Positions 36,601 to 44,170 of a DNA stretch of 64,000 bases are shown here, one piece after another; the first letter of the stretch is position 1, and each line of letters starts with the position of its first letter. The notes beneath the pieces are model-generated. The model made no database searches. It was given only the letters and a program-made list of their open reading frames with translations, and was not told the DNA's origin. Source of the DNA: Actinotalea solisilvae (GTDB taxonomy: Bacteria > Actinomycetota > Actinomycetes > Actinomycetales > Cellulomonadaceae); assembly GCF_016464425.1 (NCBI RefSeq), contig NZ_JADDKQ010000022.1:1-64000 (forward strand), written 5' to 3'. The position numbers and the translations under genes are program-made.

Positions 36601-36780
36601 CCACTCGACCACCTCGACCGGGCCGTCGCCGGCCATGACGGCCCGCGTGTGGCTCAGCGCCCACACGGCGGCCGACGCGGGCGCGAGGGCGAGCACGAGG
36701 AAGACCCGTCGGCCGAGCACCCGGGCCAGTGCGGGCGCGCCGAGGGCCACGAGCAGGTGGACCGCGAGCAGCAGCAGCAC
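33619..36780 (-). CDS. mrpA: Mrp antiporter subunit A fused to subunit B
   Basis: A 1053-residue fusion. Residues ~1-770 are MrpA: a NuoL-like core ([71 protein letters not shown]) followed by the DUF4040 and MbhE-like regions. Residues ~880-1010 are MrpB ([34 protein letters not shown]). A ~70-residue Asp/Arg-rich linker joins them. The fusion is known in actinobacteria and explains the missing separate mrpB. ACGGAG precedes the GTG start. It is the first gene of a six-gene operon exporting Na+ (or other monovalent cations) in exchange for H+. Confidence 0.92.
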   Translation of the reverse strand: [1053 protein letters not shown]

Positions 36781-36937
36781 GTCCGGCTCCGTCCTGTCAG
36801 GGCGGGTGGTCGGTCGGTCGTTCAGGAGGCCCGCAGCGGGTGCGCGAGGGCAGGCCCGCCGGGGCCGGTCGTGTCGGTCGATGGTGACGGGGAGCCCCGC
36901 CTGCCCCCGGGGCGCGGTGCACCCCGGGACGCGGCCC

Positions 36938-36943
36938 AGTCTA
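36938..36943 (-). promoter_or_regulatory. -10 box candidate for the Mrp operon
   Basis: TAGACT on the minus strand would give a ~150-base leader before the mrpA GTG. No structured element was recognised in that leader, which also holds nothing coding. Confidence 0.35.
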
Positions 36944-37041
36944 CCGGCCGCCTCAGGCGTCCCCCCGCGCTGGGCAAACGCTTGGCAAACGAACGGCGGA
37001 CCGAGGACCTCGGCCGGCGCGCGGGGCGCCAGGACCCGGCC

Positions 37042-37047
37042 TAGCGT
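37042..37047 (+). promoter_or_regulatory. -10 box for the mycothiol transferase gene
   Basis: TAGCGT, six bases, then a GTG that opens a nine-codon frame ending in TGA over the ATG of the main gene (ATGA). The downstream gene also has GGAGGG as ribosome binding site. Confidence 0.5.
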
Positions 37048-37079
37048 CGACGGGTGACCGACGACGGAGGGACGACGGC

Positions 37080-37601
37080 ATGACGACGACGACGGTGACC
37101 ACGGCCGAGGTGCTCACGGACGCGTTCGGGCGCGTCCGGGACGCGGTGCACGCCGCGGTGGCGGACCTCTCGACCGACGACCTCGCCCGGCCGCCCGCGC
37201 CCGGCGCCAACACCGTCGCCTGGCTCGTGTGGCACCTCACGCGCGTGCAGGACGACCACGTCGCGGACGCCTTCGGCGGCACCCAGGTGTGGTCCGACGA
37301 GGGCTGGGCCGAGCGCCTCGACCTGCCCCTGCCGCGCGACGCGACGGGCTACGGCGCGCGCCCCGAGGACGTCCTCGCGGTGCGCGCGCCCGCCGACCTC
37401 CTGCTCGGCTACCACGACGCCGTCCACGCGCGGACGGTGGCGCTGGTCGCCGGGGTCGGGGCCGACGACCTCGCGCGCGTCGTCGACGCGTCGTGGGACC
37501 CGCCCGTGACGCTCGCCGTCCGGCTGGTGAGCGTCATCGAGGACGACCTCCAGCACGCGGGTCAGGCCGCCTACGTGCGCGGGCTGCTGCTGCGCACCTG
37601 A
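37080..37601 (+). CDS. Mycothiol transferase / DinB-like metalloenzyme (DUF664)
   Basis: A 173-residue four-helix protein of the DinB/YfiT superfamily. Metal-ligand histidines are seen in LVWHLTRVQDDH, in LGYHDAVHARTVAL and in the C-terminal DDLQHAGQAAYVRGLLLR, the pattern of actinobacterial mycothiol-dependent DUF664 proteins. Such enzymes conjugate or isomerise electrophiles with mycothiol; the substrate here is unknown. Start ATG follows GGAGGG. Confidence 0.82.
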   Translation: MTTTTVTTAEVLTDAFGRVRDAVHAAVADLSTDDLARPPAPGANTVAWLVWHLTRVQDDHVADAFGGTQVWSDEGWAERLDLPLPRDATGYGARPEDVLAVRAPADLLLGYHDAVHARTVALVAGVGADDLARVVDASWDPPVTLAVRLVSVIEDDLQHAGQAAYVRGLLLRT

Positions 37602-37655
37602 CGGACGCCCCGCGGGGACCCGGCGGCGGTCCCGGGCGGGCGTCGGCCGAGCGGC

Positions 37656-37661
37656 TAGCGT
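37656..37661 (+). promoter_or_regulatory. Leaderless -10 box for the Fe-S oxidoreductase
   Basis: TAGCGT, six bases, GTG; no ribosome binding site. Confidence 0.55.
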
Positions 37662-37667
37662 GGCGCC

Positions 37668-40082
37668 GTGAGCCCGCTCCAGATCGTCGCGCTGCTGCTC
37701 GCCCTCGTCGCGACGGTCGTCGGGGTGTGGGTCTTCACGCTCGGCCTGCGCGCGATCGTCCGGACGGTCCGCCGCGGCGGGCCCGCCGCCGGGCGCACCG
37801 ACCACCCGGGCCGCCGGACCTGGCTCGTGGTGCGCGAGGTGCTCGGCCACGGGCGGTTCCAGCACCGCCCGTTCGTCCGCGTCGCGCACTGGGCCGTCAT
37901 GGTCAGCTTCCCGGTGCTCTTCCTCACGCTGGTCTCGGCGTACGGCCAGATCGTCGACCCGACGTTCGTGCTGCCGGTCGTCGGGCACCTCCTGCCGTTC
38001 GAGTGGCTCGTCGAGGTGTTCGCCTGGCTCGGCCTGCTCGGCATCGTGGTGCTCGTCGTCGTGCGGCAGCGCGAGCACCCGCGACGCGGGCGGTCCGCCG
38101 CGGGCCGGCCGTCCGCGGCGGTCGCGACGCCCGTGGGCGACGAGGCGCCGCCCGGGCGCCGCGCGTCGCGGTTCTTCGGCTCGAACGTCGGCCAGGCGTA
38201 CTTCGTCGAGGCGATCATCGGCGCCGTCGTCGTGTGCGTGCTGCTGCTGCGCGGGCTCGAGTACGCGCTGGCGGTGCAGCAGGCGACGTTCGGCTGGTTC
38301 GCGTACGAGCCGCTGCCGTCCGAGGCCGAGCTCGCGTTGGTCACGATCGTCCCGCCCACCATCCACTTCCCGCTGACCGCGTGGTTCGGGCAGTGGTTCA
38401 CCGGGCTGGACCCCGCCACGCTCGGCACCGCCATCGTCGTCGTCGCGCTGCTGAAGATCCTCACCTCGATGCTGTGGATGGTCGTCGTCGGGCGTCGGCC
38501 GGCGATGGGTGTCTCGTGGCACCGGTTCCTCGCGGTGGTCAACGTGTGGGCGCGGCGCGAGGTCGACGGTCGGCCCGCGCTCGGCCCGCTGCCGCCGGTG
38601 CGCGTCGGCGGCGAGGCGGTCGACTTCGACAAGGTCGACGAGCTGCCCGAGGACGCGCGGCTCGGCGTCGGGCGCATCGAGGACTTCACGTGGAAGGGCC
38701 TGCTCGACTTCTCGACGTGCACCGAGTGCGGGCGCTGCCAGGAGCAGTGCCCCGCGTGGAACACGGGCAAACCGCTCTCGCCCAAGCTCGTCGTCACGGC
38801 GCTGCGCGACCACGCCTACGCGACGGCGCCGTGGCTCCAGGTCGCCGCCAACGCGTCGACCGAGCCCGCCGGGCACACCGCGACCACAGGCCACGTGCCC
38901 GTGCCGTGGGCACTGGGCGCCGCGCCGACGCCCGCCCCCGACGCCCACGCCGACCTCGACGTCCTCTCCCTCGTGGGCGACGTCGTCGACCCGCAGGCGC
39001 TGTGGGACTGCACGATGTGCGGCGCGTGCGTGCAGCAGTGCCCGGTCGACATCGAGCACGTCGACCACGTCGTCGACCTGCGGCGCAACCAGGTGCTCAT
39101 GGAGTCGGCGTTCCCCGACGAGCTCGGCCCGATGTTCACCAAGCTCGAGCGGCAGTCGAACCCGTGGGGCCTGCCCGCGCGCCAGCGGCTCGACTGGGCG
39201 AAGGGCCTGCCGTTCGCGGTGCCGGTCGTCGGGCGCGACGTCGAGGACGCGTCCGAGGTCGACTACCTGTTCTGGGTCGGCTGCGCCGGCGCGTACGAGG
39301 ACCGGGCGAAGAAGACCACGCGCGCGGTCGCCGAGCTGCTCGACCTCGCGGGCGTGAGCTTCGCCGTGCTGGGCGACGGCGAGTCCTGCACGGGTGACCC
39401 GGCGCGCCGCGCGGGCAACGAGTTCCTCTTCCAGATGCTCGCGCAGGCGAACGTCGCGGCGCTCACCGAGGCGAAGGCGCAGCGCATCGTCGTGACGTGC
39501 GCGCACTGCTTCAACACGATCGCGCGCGAGTACCCGCAGGTCGGCGGCCGGTACGACGTCGTCCATCACACCGAGCTGCTCGACCGGCTCGTGGGCGAGG
39601 GTCGCCTGACGCCGGTCGCGCGACCCGCCGACGGCGACGCCGGTACGGAGGATGCGGCAGGTGCGGCGGCTGCGGCGGGGAGCACCGAAGACGTCGTGAC
39701 CTACCACGACCCCTGCTTCCTCGGCCGGCACAACGACATCTACACGCCGCCGCGCGAGCTGCTCGGCGCGCTGCCCGGGGTGCGGCTGGCCGAGATGCCG
39801 CGCACGCGCGAGCGGTCCTTCTGCTGCGGCGGCGGCGGCGCGCGCGTGTGGATGGAGGAGACGACCGGGACCCGCATCGGCACCGACCGCGCGGCCGAGG
39901 CGCTCGCGACGGGCGCGTCCGCGATCGCCACCGCGTGCCCCTTCTGCACGATCATGCTCACCGACGGCGTCGCCGCGGCGTCGGAGGCCGCGCCGGGCGA
40001 GGGCGGCGCTGCGGCCGCCAAGCCCGAGGTGCTCGACGTCGCGCGCCTGCTGCTCGACGCGGTCCGGCCGCCCCAGCCCTGA
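37668..40082 (+). CDS. Membrane heterodisulfide-reductase-like Fe-S oxidoreductase
   Basis: An 804-residue fusion. Residues ~1-270 are a NarI/HdrE-like membrane part with about six helices and histidines for haem (HWAVMVSF). Two 4Fe-4S clusters follow: CTECGRCQEQCP at about 351 and CTMCGACVQQCP at about 448. The C-terminal half has two CCG domains (FWVGCAGAYEDR...VTCAHCF; DPCFLGRHNDIY...CCGGGGARVW...ACPFC), the non-cubane cluster domains of HdrB/D. It should pass electrons between the menaquinone pool and a disulfide or other acceptor. Homologues are conserved in actinobacteria; the acceptor is unknown. Confidence 0.85.
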   Translation: MSPLQIVALLLALVATVVGVWVFTLGLRAIVRTVRRGGPAAGRTDHPGRRTWLVVREVLGHGRFQHRPFVRVAHWAVMVSFPVLFLTLVSAYGQIVDPTFVLPVVGHLLPFEWLVEVFAWLGLLGIVVLVVVRQREHPRRGRSAAGRPSAAVATPVGDEAPPGRRASRFFGSNVGQAYFVEAIIGAVVVCVLLLRGLEYALAVQQATFGWFAYEPLPSEAELALVTIVPPTIHFPLTAWFGQWFTGLDPATLGTAIVVVALLKILTSMLWMVVVGRRPAMGVSWHRFLAVVNVWARREVDGRPALGPLPPVRVGGEAVDFDKVDELPEDARLGVGRIEDFTWKGLLDFSTCTECGRCQEQCPAWNTGKPLSPKLVVTALRDHAYATAPWLQVAANASTEPAGHTATTGHVPVPWALGAAPTPAPDAHADLDVLSLVGDVVDPQALWDCTMCGACVQQCPVDIEHVDHVVDLRRNQVLMESAFPDELGPMFTKLERQSNPWGLPARQRLDWAKGLPFAVPVVGRDVEDASEVDYLFWVGCAGAYEDRAKKTTRAVAELLDLAGVSFAVLGDGESCTGDPARRAGNEFLFQMLAQANVAALTEAKAQRIVVTCAHCFNTIAREYPQVGGRYDVVHHTELLDRLVGEGRLTPVARPADGDAGTEDAAGAAAAAGSTEDVVTYHDPCFLGRHNDIYTPPRELLGALPGVRLAEMPRTRERSFCCGGGGARVWMEETTGTRIGTDRAAEALATGASAIATACPFCTIMLTDGVAAASEAAPGEGGAAAAKPEVLDVARLLLDAVRPPQP

Positions 40083-40139
40083 GCGGGGCGCCGGCGGCGG
40101 GTCGGCGACCTCTCGCCACTCTCAACGTATAGAGCACCC

Positions 40140-40162
40140 GGGGGCTTGCGGCAAGGCCCCCC
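40140..40162 (+). promoter_or_regulatory. Rifamycin-associated element (RAE)-like palindrome
   Basis: GGGGCTTGC and GCAAGGCCCC flank a central G and form a near-perfect inverted repeat. To my recollection this matches the RAE found upstream of rifamycin-resistance genes and helR in actinobacteria. It lies about 53-75 bases upstream of the GTG of the HelR-like gene, downstream of an AT-richer stretch (GTATAGAG) that could be the -10. Confidence 0.75.
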
Positions 40163-40214
40163 TCACGGCGAAGAATCGCCGCCCTCAGCCACCTCACGCA
40201 GACGGGCGGACGCC

Positions 40215-42374
40215 GTGAACCCCCTCGCCACCAGCGCCTTCGACCTCCCGGACCACCTCGCAGCCAAGCGCGACCCCGCGCTCGTCGAGCTGGACGAGCG
40301 GCACTTCGCCGCGATCGCCGCGAGCCTGGACCAGCAGGTCGCCGAGCTCGCCGACCGCCTCGACGCGCGCCGCCGCGAGCCGGGCCGCTCGGGCACCGCG
40401 GCGCTCGAGCGCGACCAGGGGGTGCACCGCCTGAGCGCGCGACTGCGGATGCTGCGCCGCTTCGGCCTCGACCTCTGCCTGGGCCGCATGGTCCCTGCCG
40501 ACGGCGAGCCCGTGTACGTGGGCCGCGTCGGCCTGACCGACGCGGACGGGGCGCGGCTCCTCGTCGACTGGCGCACGCCCGCGGCCGAGCCGTTCTTCGG
40601 CGCGACCCACGCGGACCCCAGGGGCCTGCGCAGCCGACGGCGGTACCGCTGGACCGCAGGCCGCGTGAGCGACTACTGGGACGAGGTGTTCACGCCGGAG
40701 GGCCTGGACGGGCGCGTCGCCCTCGACGACCAGTCGGCGTTCGTCGCGAGCCTCGCCGCGCACCGGTCGGGCCGCATGCGCGACGTGCTCGGCACCATCC
40801 AGGCCGACCAGGACGCGATCATCCGGGCCGGCTCGCACGGGACGCTCGTGGTCGACGGCGGCCCGGGCACCGGCAAGACTGTCGTCGCGCTGCACCGCGC
40901 GGCATACCTCCTGCACGCGGACCCGCGGGTCGGGCACCGGCGCGGCGGCGTGCTCGTCGTCGGGCCGAGCCGGCCCTACCTGGCGTACGTCGCCGACGTG
41001 CTGCCCGGCCTGGGCGAGGAGGGCGTGCGCACGTGCACCCTGGCCGACCTCGTGCCCGAGGGCGCGGCGGCGCCGCCCGAGGCCGATCCCGAGGTCGCCC
41101 GCCTGAAGTCCGACCTCGCGATGGTCGGTGCGCTCGAGCCGGCCGTCCGCTTCCACGAGAACCCGCCGACGGCGCCGCTCGCGCTGACAACGCCGTGGGG
41201 AGACGTCGAGGTCACGAGCGCCGCGTGGGCCGAGGCCTTCGCCGCGCCGGACCCGGGCACGCCTCACAACGAGGCGCAGGACGTCATCCTCGAGGCGCTG
41301 CTCGACCTGCTCGTCGACGCCTCCGACGACGAGGAGGTCCCGGCCGAGCAGCTGCGCCGGGCGCTGCGCCGCGACCTCGCGCGCGCCGTGGCCCGCGCCT
41401 GGCCGCTGCTCGAGGCGACCGACGTCGTCGGCGACCTGTGGACCGTGCCCGCCTACCTCCGGCTGTGCGCGCCGTGGCTCACGCGGGACGAGGTGCGCGC
41501 GCTCCAGCGCTCCGACCCGCACGCGTGGACGCGGGCGGACCTCCCGCTGCTCGACGCCGCCCGGCGCCGGCTGGGCGACCCGGAGGCATCGCGACGTCGC
41601 CGCCGCGCCGAGGCGACGGCCGCCGTCGAGCGCGCGCGCATGGCCGACGTCGTCGCCGACCTGGTCGCGGCCGACGACTCCGAGCTGCTGGTCATGTCCA
41701 TGCTGCGCGGCGAGGACCTGCGTCGCGCCCTCGTCGACCCTGGAGCCCTGCCCACGGCGGACCCGGACGTGCTCGCAGGACCCTTCGCGCACGTCGTCGT
41801 CGACGAGGCGCAGGAGCTCACGGACGCGGAGTGGCAGATGCTGCTCGCGCGGTGCCCGTCGCGGAGCCTCACCGTGGTCGGCGACCGGGCGCAGGCGCGC
41901 CACGGGTTCACCGAGTCGTGGGCGGAGCGCCTCGAGCGGGTCGGTCTGCGCGACGTGCGCCTCGCCTCGCTGAGCATCAACTACCGCACGCCCGAGGAGG
42001 TCATGGCCGCCGCCGAGCCGGTCATCCGCGCGGCGCTGCCCGACGCGAACGTGCCGACGTCGGTGCGGCGCGGCGGCGCACCCGTGCTCCACGCGCCCGC
42101 GTCCGAGCTCGACGCGGTCCTCGGGCGGTGGCTCGCCGAGCACGGCGGCACGGCGTGCGTCGTCGGCGACCCGACGTTCGTCGCGACCGAGCGCGTGCGG
42201 TCGCTCGCGCCCGAGACGACGAAGGGCCTCGAGTTCGACCTGGTCGTGCTCGCGGACCCGGCGACCTGGGATGACGGCGCCGCGGGCGAGGGTGCGATCG
42301 AGCGCGCGGTCGACCGCTACGTGGCGATGACCCGCGCGACGCAGCAGCTCGTGGTGCTCGACGGCGGCAGGTGA
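40215..42374 (+). CDS. helR: HelR-like RNA polymerase-recycling motor ATPase (HelD class)
   Basis: A 719-residue superfamily-1 helicase-like ATPase. The N-terminal ~190 residues hold a coiled-coil-forming arm (ELDERHFAAIAASLDQQVAELADRLDARRRE). Walker A GGPGTGKT is near 215-222, Walker B HVVVDEAQEL near 530, motif III VGDRAQARHG, motif IV INYRTPEEVM, then ETTKGLEFDLVVL and YVAMTRATQQLVVL. These fit HelD/HelR proteins, which enter RNA polymerase and eject nucleic acid or rifamycin. The RAE-like palindrome upstream favours HelR. I chose the GTG at VNPLATSAFDLPDH; an earlier TTG would lie inside the palindrome. Confidence 0.85.
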   Translation: MNPLATSAFDLPDHLAAKRDPALVELDERHFAAIAASLDQQVAELADRLDARRREPGRSGTAALERDQGVHRLSARLRMLRRFGLDLCLGRMVPADGEPVYVGRVGLTDADGARLLVDWRTPAAEPFFGATHADPRGLRSRRRYRWTAGRVSDYWDEVFTPEGLDGRVALDDQSAFVASLAAHRSGRMRDVLGTIQADQDAIIRAGSHGTLVVDGGPGTGKTVVALHRAAYLLHADPRVGHRRGGVLVVGPSRPYLAYVADVLPGLGEEGVRTCTLADLVPEGAAAPPEADPEVARLKSDLAMVGALEPAVRFHENPPTAPLALTTPWGDVEVTSAAWAEAFAAPDPGTPHNEAQDVILEALLDLLVDASDDEEVPAEQLRRALRRDLARAVARAWPLLEATDVVGDLWTVPAYLRLCAPWLTRDEVRALQRSDPHAWTRADLPLLDAARRRLGDPEASRRRRRAEATAAVERARMADVVADLVAADDSELLVMSMLRGEDLRRALVDPGALPTADPDVLAGPFAHVVVDEAQELTDAEWQMLLARCPSRSLTVVGDRAQARHGFTESWAERLERVGLRDVRLASLSINYRTPEEVMAAAEPVIRAALPDANVPTSVRRGGAPVLHAPASELDAVLGRWLAEHGGTACVVGDPTFVATERVRSLAPETTKGLEFDLVVLADPATWDDGAAGEGAIERAVDRYVAMTRATQQLVVLDGGR

Positions 42375-42395
42375 GGCCGCCGGGGGACGGCGCGG

Positions 42396-43466
42396 CTAGA
42401 GGTCCGCCGGGTCGACGATGAAGTCCATCTGGTCGGTGATCTCCCCGCCGACCGCCTTGTGGACCGCGCGGGTCAGGGCGATGACCAGCGGCGTCGCCCG
42501 CCCGCGCGCGACCTTGTGCTGGAGCGACGGGCGCTCCTGCTCGCGGTCGGCGAGGTCGGTCGGCTCCCAGCGGACGCGGTACGCGACGGCGCCCTGGGCG
42601 GCCCACGGGACCTGCGCGATCACGGGCGGCACGCGCGTCTCGCCCGCCACCTCGAGCGCGATCATGCCGTCGAGGTCGAGGTCGGCGAGCGCGCCGTAGC
42701 CGGTCATGGGCGGCGGGTCGGTGAGCGCGCTGATGTCGTGGTCGTCGGCCGCGGCGTGCAGGCCGCGCCGCATCTCGGGCGTGAGCCGGTCGGTGCCGGG
42801 CACGGGCTCGGCGTGCCGGCGCGGTCCCGCCCACTGCGGCGTCGGGAGGTTGAGGTAGGCGCGCGGCAGCGCCTGGCGCATCACCGTGAGCGCGGCCTCG
42901 GGCTCGAGCCAGATGTCGGTCCAGACCGTGAGGTCGACGGCGGCCGCCGGGTCGGGCACCAGCAGGGCGGACGGGCTCCCGCCCCGCGCGCTCGTCCGCA
43001 CCGCCCCGCCCAGGCGCCGGGCGGCGGCCAGCAGCCACGCGACCGTGCGCTCCTCGTCGCGCACCGGGAGGCCCTCGGGGAACGCGCGTCGCATCCCGTC
43101 CCGGTCGCCGCCGTACGGGAACGGCCGGTCGCCGCGCTCGACTGGCGCTACGACGACGTACGCGACCCCGGCCGCGGCGGGCAGCCCGAGCGCCGCGGCC
43201 GCGACCTTGTCCACCGTGTACGGCCCCTCGAGCACCGAGTGGCGCGAGAGCCGCAGCGCCCCGGGCGGCGCCGTCGTGACCCGCAGGCCGCGCGCCCCGC
43301 CCGTGGGCCGGGGCGGCGCCGCGCTCGGCTCGCGCTCCCAGGCCGCGCGCGGGAACCGGCTCACGACCAGCGCCTCGACCTCGTCCGGCCCGACGTCGCC
43401 CGGCAGCACCAGCAGGTGATGGGCGACGACGTCGGCGGCGGTCGGGTCCAGGGCGGGGAACGGCAT
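42396..43466 (-). CDS. Uncharacterised actinobacterial protein
   Basis: I do not recognise this 356-residue protein. It is soluble, rich in Ala, Pro and Arg, with no signal peptide. Visible blocks are HHLLVLPGDVGPDEVEALVVSRFPRAAWE near the start, LDLTVWTDIWLEPEAALTVMRQALPRAYLNLPTPQW in the middle and MDFIVDPADL at the end. It starts at an ATG seven bases after TAGAGT, so is probably leaderless. It lies downstream of dcd on the same strand with 65 bases between. Confidence 0.65.
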   Translation of the reverse strand: MPFPALDPTAADVVAHHLLVLPGDVGPDEVEALVVSRFPRAAWEREPSAAPPRPTGGARGLRVTTAPPGALRLSRHSVLEGPYTVDKVAAAALGLPAAAGVAYVVVAPVERGDRPFPYGGDRDGMRRAFPEGLPVRDEERTVAWLLAAARRLGGAVRTSARGGSPSALLVPDPAAAVDLTVWTDIWLEPEAALTVMRQALPRAYLNLPTPQWAGPRRHAEPVPGTDRLTPEMRRGLHAAADDHDISALTDPPPMTGYGALADLDLDGMIALEVAGETRVPPVIAQVPWAAQGAVAYRVRWEPTDLADREQERPSLQHKVARGRATPLVIALTRAVHKAVGGEITDQMDFIVDPADL

Positions 43467-43473
43467 GCGGGGC

Positions 43474-43479
43474 ACTCTA
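43474..43479 (-). promoter_or_regulatory. Leaderless -10 box for the gene ending at 42396
   Basis: TAGAGT on the minus strand, seven bases, ATG; no ribosome binding site. Confidence 0.5.
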
Positions 43480-43531
43480 GGTCGCGTCTGTTGCGGGCGT
43501 GGGTCCTGCGTGTTGCCCGGCCCGGACGGGC

Positions 43532-44107
43532 TCAGACCTGCGTGCGATGGAAGTTCTGGAAGGAGCGCGAGGCCGTCGGGCCGCGCTGGCCCTGGTAGCG
43601 CGAGCCGTACGCGCTCGAGCCGTAGGGCTGCTCCGCGGCCGACGACAGCCGGAAGAAGCACATCTGGCCGATCTTCATGCCGGGCCAGAGCTTGATCGGC
43701 AGCGTCGCGACGTTGGACAGCTCGAGCGTCACGTGCCCCGTGAAGCCGGGGTCGATGAAACCGGCCGTCGAGTGCGTGAGCAGGCCGAGGCGGCCGAGCG
43801 AGGACTTGCCCTCGAGGCGCGCGGCGACGTCGTCGGGCAGCGTGACGGCCTCGTAGGTGGACCCGAGCACGAACTCGCCGGGGTGCAGGATGAACGGCTC
43901 GTCGCGCTCGACCTCGACCAGGCGCGTGAGGTCGGGCTGGTCCTGCGCCGGGTCGATGAACGGGTACTTGTGGTTGTCGAACAGGCGGAAGAACTTGTCG
44001 AGCCGCACGTCGATGCTCGACGGCTGGAGCATCGAGGGCTCGTACGGGTCGAGCAGGATCCGGCCGGAGTCGAGCTCGGTGCGGATGTCGCGGTCGCTGA
44101 GCAGCAC
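43532..44107 (-). CDS. dcd: dCTP deaminase
   Basis: A 191-residue protein matching actinobacterial Dcd along its length: [93 protein letters not shown] and the C-terminal [11 protein letters not shown]. It converts dCTP to dUTP, or in the bifunctional form directly to dUMP. The start is placed at the second of two close GTGs, since this gives the family N-terminus and sits six bases after TAGCGT. Confidence 0.95.
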   Translation of the reverse strand: MLLSDRDIRTELDSGRILLDPYEPSMLQPSSIDVRLDKFFRLFDNHKYPFIDPAQDQPDLTRLVEVERDEPFILHPGEFVLGSTYEAVTLPDDVAARLEGKSSLGRLGLLTHSTAGFIDPGFTGHVTLELSNVATLPIKLWPGMKIGQMCFFRLSSAAEQPYGSSAYGSRYQGQRGPTASRSFQNFHRTQV

Positions 44108-44113
44108 GGCCAC

Positions 44114-44119
44114 ACGCTA
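44114..44119 (-). promoter_or_regulatory. dcd: Leaderless -10 box for dcd
   Basis: TAGCGT on the minus strand, six bases, GTG. This spacing selects the start that matches the family. Confidence 0.55.
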
Positions 44120-44170
44120 GCGGGTGGGGGTCGGCGCCGGGCCCGGCCGTTCAGGCGCCGTCGGCCGCCG

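Noticed and set aside
36973..36992. GGCAAACG direct repeat upstream of the mycothiol transferase as a LacI-type operator
   Set aside because: The two copies do not form a symmetric LacI-family site and no LacI-type gene or sugar gene is near.
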